A stretch of DNA of 26,855 bases, taken from NCBI GenBank assembly GCA_040003255.1, contig JBDUCV010000031.1, positions 1 to 26,855 on the forward strand, given 5' to 3'. A program made the position numbers and the translations under genes. Each line of letters opens with the position of its first letter. The stretch's first letter is position 1. The notes beneath the pieces are model-generated. The model worked only from the letters and a program-made list of their open reading frames with translations. It did not search any database and had not been told where the DNA came from. Shown here in pieces: positions 16,442 to 23,674 of the stretch. The stretch comes from JBDUCV01 sp040003255. Its GTDB lineage: Bacteria; Actinomycetota; Actinomycetes; Mycobacteriales; Jatrophihabitantaceae.

Positions 16442-18067
16442 CTATGCCGGTGCGGTGCGGACCCACACTGTCGTATCCGGCGGCACCATCGCGTTGACCA
16501 AGGGCGCAGAAGCGAGCAGCACCTCACCCTCGGGCACCGCGACGGGGCCGTCGGAGGCATTGAGCAGAACCACCATCGAGTTCCCCCGGCGGTAGCAAAG
16601 TGCACCGTCGGGTGCGTCGAGCCAGGTCAGCTCGTTTGTCGCGAGCTCCGGCACGTCGTGGCGGAGCTGCAACGCGCGGCGGTACAGCGAAAGCGTCGAG
16701 TCGGCGTCGTCCCGTTCGGCCTCGACCGTCAACGACACCCACTGCTCTGGCATCGGCAACCACGACGCCGCGCCGGTCGTGAATCCGAAAGGCGGCGCAC
16801 TTCCGCTCCACGGCAGCGGTACGCGTTCGCCGTCTCGACCGCGATCGGTGTGTCTGCTGCGCTCCCAGGTCGGGTCCTGCAGGAGCGCATCGGGAAGTTC
16901 CACGTTCTGCAGGCCCAGCTCGTCGCCGTTGTAGAGGTAGACGACACCGGGTAACGACAACTGCACGAGCGCAGCGGCACGTCCCCGGGCGACGCCCACC
17001 GCGCCGCCGCCATAGCGGGTCGGATGCCGCACGACGTCGTGGTTGGACAGCACCCAGGTGCACGGTGCGCCGACGTCGGCCATCGCGTCGAGGGACTCGC
17101 GGATCGCCTGCGCGAAGGACGCAGCGCCCCACTTGGCGAGTACCAGGCTGAAGTTGAAGGTCAGATTCAGCTCATCCGCGCGGACGTAGCGCGCCAGCCG
17201 TTCCGGATCGCGCACCCAAGCCTCGCCAACCGCCATTCGTTCCCCGGGGTAGCTGTCGAGCACCCGACGAAACCCGCGCAAGTAGTCGTGCACGTGATCG
17301 TTGTCCCACCGTGGATCGCCGGCCGGGATTGGCTCGTGCGAGATCCCACTCCATCCGGCGAGGTCGGCGTCGGGAAGACCTTCGGGTTTCGCGAGGGAGT
17401 TGGCGACGTCGATGCGGAAGCCGTCGACGTTGCGGTCCATCCAGAACCTCAGGATGCGCTCGAACTCCGCCGGCACCTTCGGGTTTTCCCAGTTCAGGTC
17501 AGGTTGCTCCGGAGCGAACAGATGCAGGTACCACTGGCCGTCGGCGATCCGGCTCCACGCGGACCCGCCGAACGCGGACGGCCAGTTGTTCGGTGGGTAC
17601 TGCCCCGTGTCGCCGCGGCCGTCCCGGAAGATGAACAGATCGCGCTCCGCACTACCGGCTGGCGCCGCGAGCGCCTTCTGGAACCACGGGTGCTGATCAG
17701 AGAAGTGGTTCGGGACGATGTCAATCGTCACCTTGATATCGCGCTCGTGAGCCGCGGCGAGCAGCGCGTCGAAGTCGTCCAGCGTGCCGAAGATCGGGTC
17801 GACATCGCACGGATCTGACACGTCGTAGCCACCGTCGGCCATCGGCGAGCGATAGAACGGGCTCAGCCAGATGGCGTCGACGCCCAGGTCGACCAGGTGG
17901 TCGAGCCGGTCAAGAACCCCGACCAGGTCGCCGGTGCCGTCGCCGTTGCCGTCGGCGAAACTGCGTGGATAGATCTGGTAGAACACCGCGCGCCGCCACC
18001 ACTCCGAACGTGGCACCGGGACAGTGTGGGTGGTCGCTTTGGCGCCGTGCCTGGCAGGCTGGCTCAC
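16442..18067 (-). CDS. GH13 alpha-glucosidase (oligo-1,6-glucosidase / AglA-like)
   Basis: This enzyme hydrolyses alpha-linked glucose from short oligosaccharides or sucrose-like sugars, probably in the cytoplasm because no signal peptide is present. The 541-residue protein has all four GH13 regions: DIVPNH (116-121), GFRID with nucleophile D220, VGEAW with acid/base E282, and SNHD with transition-state stabiliser D344. The loop NGDGTGDL (41-48) fits the calcium-site motif of the family. The overall pattern (WWRRAVFYQIYPRSFADGNGDG) is that of actinobacterial alpha-glucosidases of the GH13_30/GH13_23 type. The GTG start at 18067 has a GAGGAG Shine-Dalgarno five bases upstream. The sugar importer follows, so the enzyme probably cleaves the imported sugar. 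It begins downstream of a LacI-type operator. Confidence 0.92.
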   Translation of the reverse strand: MSQPARHGAKATTHTVPVPRSEWWRRAVFYQIYPRSFADGNGDGTGDLVGVLDRLDHLVDLGVDAIWLSPFYRSPMADGGYDVSDPCDVDPIFGTLDDFDALLAAAHERDIKVTIDIVPNHFSDQHPWFQKALAAPAGSAERDLFIFRDGRGDTGQYPPNNWPSAFGGSAWSRIADGQWYLHLFAPEQPDLNWENPKVPAEFERILRFWMDRNVDGFRIDVANSLAKPEGLPDADLAGWSGISHEPIPAGDPRWDNDHVHDYLRGFRRVLDSYPGERMAVGEAWVRDPERLARYVRADELNLTFNFSLVLAKWGAASFAQAIRESLDAMADVGAPCTWVLSNHDVVRHPTRYGGGAVGVARGRAAALVQLSLPGVVYLYNGDELGLQNVELPDALLQDPTWERSRHTDRGRDGERVPLPWSGSAPPFGFTTGAASWLPMPEQWVSLTVEAERDDADSTLSLYRRALQLRHDVPELATNELTWLDAPDGALCYRRGNSMVVLLNASDGPVAVPEGEVLLASAPLVNAMVPPDTTVWVRTAPA

Positions 18068-18087
18068 ACGGGCTCCTCAACAGCGAG

Positions 18088-18103
18088 TTGCAAACGCTTG
18101 CGA
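18088..18103. promoter_or_regulatory. LacI-family operator upstream of the alpha-glucosidase gene
   Basis: TTGCAAACGCTTGCGA is a near-palindrome: six of eight positions match between half-sites around the central CG that is typical of LacI/GalR-family sites. It lies 20 bases before the glucosidase start codon, where a bound repressor would block the operon. No regulator gene is in the window. Confidence 0.7.
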
Positions 18104-18121
18104 GTCTGCACTACCGCCGCT

Positions 18122-18163
18122 GCGGCCGACCTGGCTGCCCGGGTGAAGCTGGCGGCCGACCGG
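18122..18163. repeat. Short direct repeat in the rho/glucosidase gap
   Basis: The 116-bp gap after rho contains GCGGCCGACC twice (18122-18131 and 18152-18161), separated by 20 bases. I see no U-tract and no clean intrinsic terminator for rho here. The repeat may be chance in such G+C-rich DNA. Confidence 0.35.
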
Positions 18164-18183
18164 CCCGCCCGGCTGAACGGATC

Positions 18184-20046
18184 TCAGTCCTGCCCGGGCG
18201 CCGTCTTCGCGATCTGCATAAGGAACTCGGTGTTGTTGCGGGTCTTCTTCAGTCGGTCGAGCAGCAGGTCGAGGGCCTGTTGCGGCTCGAGCGAGTGCAG
18301 TACCCGGCGCAGCTTGATCGTTACGGCGAGCTCGTCGGGCGATAGCAGGATCTCTTCCTTACGCGTTGAGGACTGGTCGACGTCGACAGCCGGGAACACC
18401 CGCTTGTCGGCGATCTTGCGATCCAGCCGCAGCTCGGCGTTGCCGGTGCCTTTGTATTCTTCGAAGAACACCGTGTCACCGGCCGAACCGGTCTCGACCA
18501 GCGCGCTCGCGATGATGGTCAGCGATCCGCCGTTCTCGATGTTTCGGGCGGCGCCGAGGAATCGCTTGGGCTGGTACAACGCGGTTGAGTCGACACCGCC
18601 GGACAGGATCCGTCCGCTGGCCGGCGCACCGAGGTTGTAGGCGCGGCCGAGCCGGGTGATCGAGTCGAGCAGCACCACGACGTCGTGGCCCATCTCGACC
18701 AGCCGCTTGGCCCGCTCGATCGACAGCTCGGCAACCATGGTGTGGTCCTGTGGGCGGCGGTCGAACGTCGAGGCGATGACCTCCCCCTTGACCGACCGTT
18801 GCATGTCGGTGACCTCTTCGGGTCGCTCGTCGACGAGGACCACCATGAGGTGCACCTCAGGGTTGTTGGTGGCGATCGCATTGGCGACGGCCTGCATGAT
18901 CATCGTCTTGCCGGCCTTCGGCGGCGACACGATCAGCGCCCGCTGGCCCTTGCCGATCGGCATCACCAGATCGATGACGCGCGTCGTCATGATGTGTGGC
19001 TCGGTCTCCAGGCGCAGCCGCTCCTGCGGATAGAGCGGCGTCAGCTTGGTGAACTCGACGCGGTTCTTCGACTGCTCGGGGTCGCGTCCGTTGACGGTGT
19101 CCAGGCGCACCAGCGGGTTGTACTTCTCCCGCCGCTCGCCGTCGCGCATCTGGCGGATCGCGCCGGTAACGGCATCGCCGCGGCGCAGGTTGTAGCGGCG
19201 GATGTAGGAGTTGGCGACGTAGACGTCCTCAGGACTGGCGAAGTAGCCACCCGTGCGCACGAACCAGGTGTTCTTGTCCTCGATGGCGTCGAGGATGCCG
19301 GCGACCGGCACCAGCACGTCGTCTTCGCTCACCGTCGGTTCGGCGTCGATGGTGCCGCTCGCAGGCTGCCGATCCGGGCCGCCCGTGCGGTCGCGGTTGC
19401 GGCCGCGGCGGTCGCGGTAGCGCCGGCCACGCCGCCGACCGCCGTCTATGTCGTCCTCGCGCTCGTTCGACGACGGCCCACCGGACTGGACGTTCTGCCG
19501 CTGCGGGGTTTGGCCGCCGTTGTCGGTGCGCTGCCCGGTGTCGGTGCGCTGCCCGGTGTCGGTCGGCTGCATGCCTGGAGGCAGATCGCGCGGCTCTTCG
19601 GCGGAGGAACGGGACCCGGTCGGGGCTGAGCCATTGACCGCCGCGGCGTCGCCGAGTGCCGGCTGGGTCGGGCTGCCGGCTGGCGGGTTGGCGGCACGCC
19701 GTTCACGGCGCGGGGCGGCGGTGGTGTTGGGCACCGTCATGCTTTCGGACGCGCTGGGTGAGCTAGCCGCCGCCGTAGGGGCCAAATCACCGGGCGTGGC
19801 GTCGGTGTCTGCGCGCCGGGGGCTGGACTGGCCGGATCGGCCCGCCTCGATGGCGGCGATGAGCTCGCTCTTGCGCATTTTGGCGGTGTTGATGCCCAAG
19901 CTGCCGGCGATGCCCTGCAGCTCGGGGAGGAGCATGGACGAGAGCGAGCCGGTTCGGCGACGTGCCGTGGTCCGGACGGTGGCGGCAGCCCGGTCGGCGG
20001 CCTCAGGCCCGGCAGCGCGCAGTGTCTGCTCCTGGGTGTCTGTCAC
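18184..20046 (-). CDS. rho: Transcription termination factor Rho (actinobacterial long form)
   Basis: Rho is the hexameric RNA-dependent ATPase that ends transcription of untranslated RNA. The 620 residues comprise an N-terminal SAP-like helical domain (about 35-70, LSSMLLPELQGIAGSLGI), a disordered insertion of about 170 residues, an RNA-binding OSB fold (about 240-340), and the ATPase core. The Walker A loop is SPPKAGKT (374-381). VVLLDSITRLGRAYN is the Walker B region, and the Q- and R-loop sequences are intact. The insertion is first Ala/Ser/Pro-rich, then Gln/Thr-rich with a TDTGQR repeat, then Arg/Asp-rich (GGRRRGRRYRDRRGRNRDR). It resembles the RNA-binding insertions of M. tuberculosis and Micrococcus Rho. 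The start is GTG 20046, with its AAGG 13 bases away. Confidence 0.96.
   Translation of the reverse strand: MTDTQEQTLRAAGPEAADRAAATVRTTARRRTGSLSSMLLPELQGIAGSLGINTAKMRKSELIAAIEAGRSGQSSPRRADTDATPGDLAPTAAASSPSASESMTVPNTTAAPRRERRAANPPAGSPTQPALGDAAAVNGSAPTGSRSSAEEPRDLPPGMQPTDTGQRTDTGQRTDNGGQTPQRQNVQSGGPSSNEREDDIDGGRRRGRRYRDRRGRNRDRTGGPDRQPASGTIDAEPTVSEDDVLVPVAGILDAIEDKNTWFVRTGGYFASPEDVYVANSYIRRYNLRRGDAVTGAIRQMRDGERREKYNPLVRLDTVNGRDPEQSKNRVEFTKLTPLYPQERLRLETEPHIMTTRVIDLVMPIGKGQRALIVSPPKAGKTMIMQAVANAIATNNPEVHLMVVLVDERPEEVTDMQRSVKGEVIASTFDRRPQDHTMVAELSIERAKRLVEMGHDVVVLLDSITRLGRAYNLGAPASGRILSGGVDSTALYQPKRFLGAARNIENGGSLTIIASALVETGSAGDTVFFEEYKGTGNAELRLDRKIADKRVFPAVDVDQSSTRKEEILLSPDELAVTIKLRRVLHSLEPQQALDLLLDRLKKTRNNTEFLMQIAKTAPGQD
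19522..19557. repeat. 18-bp tandem repeat inside rho
   Basis: The unit GTCGGTGCGCTGCCCGGT occurs twice in direct succession (19522-19539 and 19540-19557), and a partial third copy follows. It encodes the TDTGQR hexapeptide repeat of the Rho disordered insertion in frame, so copy-number changes would keep the gene open. Confidence 0.85.
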
Positions 20047-20059
20047 GGTGATGTCGGAT

Positions 20060-20070
20060 CCTTCCGAAGG
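20060..20070 (-). promoter_or_regulatory. Small hairpin over the rho Shine-Dalgarno
   Basis: CCTTCCGAAGG is an inverted repeat (4-bp stem, CGG loop in the RNA). The 3' arm AAGG is the only Shine-Dalgarno-like sequence before the rho GTG. Folding would hide it, and the 13-base distance to the start is also unusual. Confidence 0.4.
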
Positions 20071-20104
20071 TGGGAGGCGCGGCCGTGCGCGCGTACCCGG
20101 TGGC

Positions 20105-20131
20105 GAGCCGCTCGGCGGTGCCGACCGGCTC
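20105..20131 (-). promoter_or_regulatory. Strong hairpin in the rho leader
   Basis: GAGCCG (20105-20110) pairs with CGGCTC (20126-20131) and TCGGC (20112-20116) with GCCGA (20120-20124). This gives an 11-bp stem with one mismatch (20111/20125) and a 3-base loop, ending about 60 bases before the rho start. Confidence 0.65.
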
Positions 20132-20312
20132 GGATCCCGGTCGCGTCACGCGCCGGGAGAACTGTGGTGGGTCTGTCGTCCGCATCTGTGCGTGGTGTGC
20201 GCGACAAGAACGGCGACGCTAGTGAGATTCGGGCCAGATGCCCCGCGCCGGCCGTGCGGGCCGAATGCTGGGGTGCCGCCGAAGACCGCTGGCGTCGTGA
20301 CTGACAAGACTG

Positions 20313-20342
20313 AGCCTAGACGCTCCAGGATAGCGGTAGCAA
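20313..20342 (-). promoter_or_regulatory. Candidate rho promoter
   Basis: On the minus strand, TTGCTA (plus 20337-20342) and TAGGCT (plus 20313-20318) are 18 bases apart, a good match to vegetative actinobacterial -35 and -10 boxes. The start point would fall near 20306, about 85 bases after the thrB stop, and gives rho a leader of about 260 nt. Confidence 0.55.
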
Positions 20343-20392
20343 CCTTGGCCCGTCTCGGCGTGTTCCCCGCCACCCCCGCCGATGCCAACTGA

Positions 20393-21322
20393 TCAGCGCA
20401 GCACCCGGGCGCCGATCCGGTCAATGGCAGGTATCTCGACCGCCCAGCCGGCCGGCGCACGTTCGACGGTGCGTGCCAACTCGTCGCGATCCCTGGTGAG
20501 GGCGAGCACCGTGGGGCCGGCTCCGGAAATGACGGCCGGTATGCCGAGACCGCGTAACACGACGAGCAGCTCGGCCGACGCTGGTGTGGCGTCGGCCCGA
20601 TACGGCTGGTGCAGGCGATCCTCGGTGGCATCGAACAGGGTGTCGGGGCGCCCGGTCAGGGCGGCCACGAGCAGGGCCGCTCGGGCGGCGTTGAACGCGG
20701 CGTCGCGGTGTGGCACGTTCGCCGGCAGCAGTCGCCGAGCCCCTGCTGTGGCCGACGGGCTAGGCGGGATCAGTACCACTGGTTGCACCGAGGGATCGCA
20801 TTCCAGCCGGACCGCCGATGACTGATCCGCCACGGTCCAGGCAACCGTGAGACCACCGAGCAGGCAAGCGGCCACGTTGTCGGGGTGTCCCTCCAGAGCG
20901 CTCGCCAACGGCAGAAGCGCCTGATCGGGCAGCCGAGCCGCTCCGTCGAGCACCAGCGAGCGCGCCAACAGGACCCCGCCGACGATAGCCGCGGCCGACG
21001 AGCCGAGTCCTCGACCGTGCGGGATGCGGTTGACGCATGAGAGCTGTAAACCCCGAGGCCGGCTGCCGACCCGGTCGAAGGCGGCACGCATGGCTCGCAC
21101 GACGAGGTTCGACCCGTCCCGGGGCACCGCGTCCTCACCGCTGACGTCAACGAACAGATCCCCGTCCCCGCCAACCCGTGCCGTCACCTCGTCGTAGAGC
21201 CCGAGAGCGAGCCCGAGCGCATCAAATCCTGGCCCGAGGTTGGCGCTGGTCGCGGGCACGCGCACCGTTGTCGCATCGGCCCGGAACGCCACTGCGCCGC
21301 TCAGCGCTGCCGAGCTGTTCAC
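20393..21322 (-). CDS. thrB: Homoserine kinase
   Basis: ThrB phosphorylates homoserine with ATP, the step before threonine synthase. The 309-residue protein is a GHMP kinase. It has VPATSANLGPGFD at 22-34, the ATP-binding PHGRGLGSSAAA from residue 101, EGHPDN near 140, and the C-terminal SGAGPTVLAL. The open frame extends far upstream, but that part is a shadow of thrC. The GTG at 21322 overlaps the thrC TGA (GTGA) and gives the family's usual length. It is the last gene of the argS-lysA-hom-thrC-thrB run; rho follows from its own promoter. Confidence 0.95.
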   Translation of the reverse strand: MNSSAALSGAVAFRADATTVRVPATSANLGPGFDALGLALGLYDEVTARVGGDGDLFVDVSGEDAVPRDGSNLVVRAMRAAFDRVGSRPRGLQLSCVNRIPHGRGLGSSAAAIVGGVLLARSLVLDGAARLPDQALLPLASALEGHPDNVAACLLGGLTVAWTVADQSSAVRLECDPSVQPVVLIPPSPSATAGARRLLPANVPHRDAAFNAARAALLVAALTGRPDTLFDATEDRLHQPYRADATPASAELLVVLRGLGIPAVISGAGPTVLALTRDRDELARTVERAPAGWAVEIPAIDRIGARVLR

Positions 21323-22389
21323 GCCAGGCCGAGCGCGACGGCAGCGGCATGGCCATCGATCGGGACGGTGATTGGCTTGGGTGCCCCCGAGATGGCCCAC
21401 TCGGGATCTTTGAGCCCGTTGCCGGTGACCGTGCAAACGACGAGCGAACCGGCCGGCAGCCGGCCGTCTGCCGCGGTCATCAGCAATCCGGCGACGCTCG
21501 CCGCTGACGCCGGTTCGACAAACACCGCCTCGGTACGGGCCAACAACCGGTAGCACTCGAGGATCTGCCGGTCGGTGACCGCCTCGATCAGCCCGCCGGA
21601 TTCGTCGCGCGCCGCCTCGGCGCTCGTCCACGAGGCAGGGTTGCCGATCCGGATCGCGGTAGCGATCGTCATCGGCTGCGCGACAGGCATTCCCAGCACG
21701 ATCGGCGCCGCACCGGCGGCCTGGAAGCCGAACATGCGCGGGGTGGAATCGACCAGGCCGTCGCTGGCGTACTCGAGATAGCCCCGCCAGTACGCGGTGA
21801 TGTTGCCCGCATTGCCGACCGGTATGCAGTGCACGTCCGGTGCCCGACCCAGCACGTCGCAGATCTCGAATGCCGCGGTCTTTTGCCCCTCGATCCGATA
21901 GGGATTGACCGAATTGACGAGTGCCACTGGGTAGTCCACCGCAAGCTTGCGGGCAAGTTCGAGGCAGTCGTCGAAATTGCCGTCGACCTGCAGTAGTCGG
22001 GCACCGTAGGCCAACGCCTGCGCCATTTTGCCCAGCGCGATCTTGCCCTGTGGAACGAGCACGGCGCAGGTCATCCCGGCGCGCACGGCGTACGCGGCGG
22101 CGCTCGCCGAGGTATTGCCCGTTGACGCACAGATGACGGCCTTGGCACCTGCTTGCAGGGCTAGGGAGATCGCGAGCGTCATCCCGCGGTCCTTGAACGA
22201 TCCGGTGGGGTTGGCGCCTTCGACCTTGAGGTAGACGGTGCACCCGGTGCGAGCCGACAGTTCGCGGGCGGCGAGAAGTGGCGTACCTCCCTCGAACAGG
22301 GTCACCACCGGAGTGGCCGCGGTGACGGGCAGCCTGGAGCGGTAGGTCTCGATCAGGCCCGGCCAGTCGCGGTACGTGGTGGCGTGCAT
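21319..22389 (-). CDS. thrC: Threonine synthase
   Basis: ThrC converts O-phosphohomoserine to threonine with pyridoxal phosphate. The 356-residue protein has the cofactor lysine K66 in NPTGSFKDRGM, the substrate and phosphate loops ASTGNTSASAAAYA and VGNAGNITAYW, and the late CTVTGNGLKDPEWA. It is the short bacterial class without a long N-terminal domain. The ATG at 22389 lies one base after the hom stop, and its own stop overlaps thrB, so homoserine dehydrogenase, threonine synthase and homoserine kinase are made together. Confidence 0.97.
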   Translation of the reverse strand: MHATTYRDWPGLIETYRSRLPVTAATPVVTLFEGGTPLLAARELSARTGCTVYLKVEGANPTGSFKDRGMTLAISLALQAGAKAVICASTGNTSASAAAYAVRAGMTCAVLVPQGKIALGKMAQALAYGARLLQVDGNFDDCLELARKLAVDYPVALVNSVNPYRIEGQKTAAFEICDVLGRAPDVHCIPVGNAGNITAYWRGYLEYASDGLVDSTPRMFGFQAAGAAPIVLGMPVAQPMTIATAIRIGNPASWTSAEAARDESGGLIEAVTDRQILECYRLLARTEAVFVEPASAASVAGLLMTAADGRLPAGSLVVCTVTGNGLKDPEWAISGAPKPITVPIDGHAAAVALGLA

Positions 22390-22390
22390 G

Positions 22391-23674
22391 TCAGCCCGCG
22401 GGCATGCCTTCGACGCGCATCACGCTCGCCGCGCGTCGGACGAAATCGTTGCCAGATAGGTGCTCGACGGTCTTGGCGAGTGCCGAGTCGGCCGCCGAGT
22501 GGGTGACCAGGACGAGGGTGGCATCGTCGCCTCGTCCCTCTTGGCGCACGGTCTGGATGCTCACGCCCTGGTCGGCGAACGCACCGGCGACCGCGGCGAG
22601 CACACCGGGGCGATCGGCGACGTCGAGCGCGACGTGGTAGCGCGTCTGGGTGTCGCCCATCGGCTGGATGCGCAGATCGGCGTAGGAACTCTCGCCTGGG
22701 CCGCGTCCGCCATTGACCCGGTTGCGGGCGACCGCCACCACGTCACCGAGGACGGCGCTGGCGGTCGGTGCGCCGCCCGCCCCTCGCCCGTAGAACATCA
22801 GCGACCCGGCTGCCTCGGCCTCGACGAACACGGCGTTGAACGCGTCGCCGACCCCGGCGAGGGGATGGCTTCTGGGCAGCATGGCCGGGTGGACGCGCAC
22901 GGACACCGCGTCCTCGGTTCGCTCGCAAATTGCCAGCAGCTTTACCGTGCAGCCCATCGCCCGGGCGCTGGCTACGTCTGCGGCGGTGACCTCGGCGATG
23001 CCCTCTCGGTGCACATCGGCGGCAGTGACTCGGGTGTGGAAGGCCAATCCGGCCAGGATGGCGGCCTTTGCGGCGGCATCGAAACCGTCGATGTCGGCGG
23101 TGGCGTCGGCTTCGGCGTAGCCGAGCGCTGTCGCCTCGGCGAGCGCCTCGTCGAAGCCGCTGCCCATGGCGTCCATGCGCGACAGGATGAAGTTGGTGGT
23201 GCCGTTGACGATGCCCATCACGCGGGTGATCCGGTCGCCGGCCAGCGATTCGCGCAGCGGTCGCAGCAGCGGGATCGCGCCTGCCACCGACGCCTCGTAA
23301 TACAAGTCGACGCCGCCCGCCGCGGCCGCGTCGTGCAAGGTCGCGCCGTAGGCGGCCAACAGTGCCTTGTTCGCGCTTACCACGCTCTTGCCACTGTGCA
23401 GCGCCTGTAGCAGCAGCGTGCGCGCCGGTTCGATACCGCCGATGACCTCGACCACCAGGTCGACGTCGTCGCGGGCGACGAGAGCTGTCGCGTCGCCGGT
23501 GAGCAGGGCGGCCGGCACGTCCGGGTGCCGGTTTGGCCGGCGCACTGCGATCCCGACGAGCTCGAGCGGTGCGCCGATTCGCGCGGCCAGATCGTCGGCC
23601 TGCTCACGCAGCAGCCGCACGACTTCGGAGCCGACGACGCCGCAGCCGAGCAGCGCCACCTTCACCGACTTCAC
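22391..23674 (-). CDS. hom: Homoserine dehydrogenase
   Basis: Hom reduces aspartate semialdehyde to homoserine using NAD(P)H, the branch point to threonine and methionine. The N-terminal Rossmann motif is VALLGCGVVGSEVVRLL. The catalytic domain contains VSANKALLA, YYEASVAGAIPLLRPL, and GIVNGTTNFILSRM with GYAEADATADIDGFDAAAK. The last 80 residues are an ACT domain (VADRPGVLAAVAGAFADQGVSIQTVRQ), which usually gives feedback inhibition by threonine. I chose the GTG at 23674 because it overlaps the lysA TGA by four bases (GTGA) and follows a G-rich GGGGTGG. A GTG three codons upstream (23683) is the alternative. Confidence 0.95.
   Translation of the reverse strand: MKSVKVALLGCGVVGSEVVRLLREQADDLAARIGAPLELVGIAVRRPNRHPDVPAALLTGDATALVARDDVDLVVEVIGGIEPARTLLLQALHSGKSVVSANKALLAAYGATLHDAAAAGGVDLYYEASVAGAIPLLRPLRESLAGDRITRVMGIVNGTTNFILSRMDAMGSGFDEALAEATALGYAEADATADIDGFDAAAKAAILAGLAFHTRVTAADVHREGIAEVTAADVASARAMGCTVKLLAICERTEDAVSVRVHPAMLPRSHPLAGVGDAFNAVFVEAEAAGSLMFYGRGAGGAPTASAVLGDVVAVARNRVNGGRGPGESSYADLRIQPMGDTQTRYHVALDVADRPGVLAAVAGAFADQGVSIQTVRQEGRGDDATLVLVTHSAADSALAKTVEHLSGNDFVRRAASVMRVEGMPAG

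Larger units (their letters stand above)
20047..20392 (-). other. 346-bp intergenic region: rho promoter and structured leader
   Basis: There is no gene between thrB and rho. The region holds a promoter (20313-20342) and then about 260 nt of predicted leader RNA ending in two hairpins near the start codon (20105-20131 and 20060-20070). No clear terminator for the thrB transcript was seen. The middle part (20132-20300) shows no structure or open frame that I can support. Confidence 0.6.

Noticed and set aside
18068..18183. Intrinsic terminator after rho
   Set aside because: Several G+C-rich repeats occur, but no stem is followed by a U-tract on the minus strand.
20393..22243. 616-codon minus-strand frame that could be read as one long protein ending in homoserine kinase
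   Set aside because: The first 307 codons are the out-of-frame shadow of thrC. Homoserine kinase starts at GTG 21322, at the overlap with the thrC stop.
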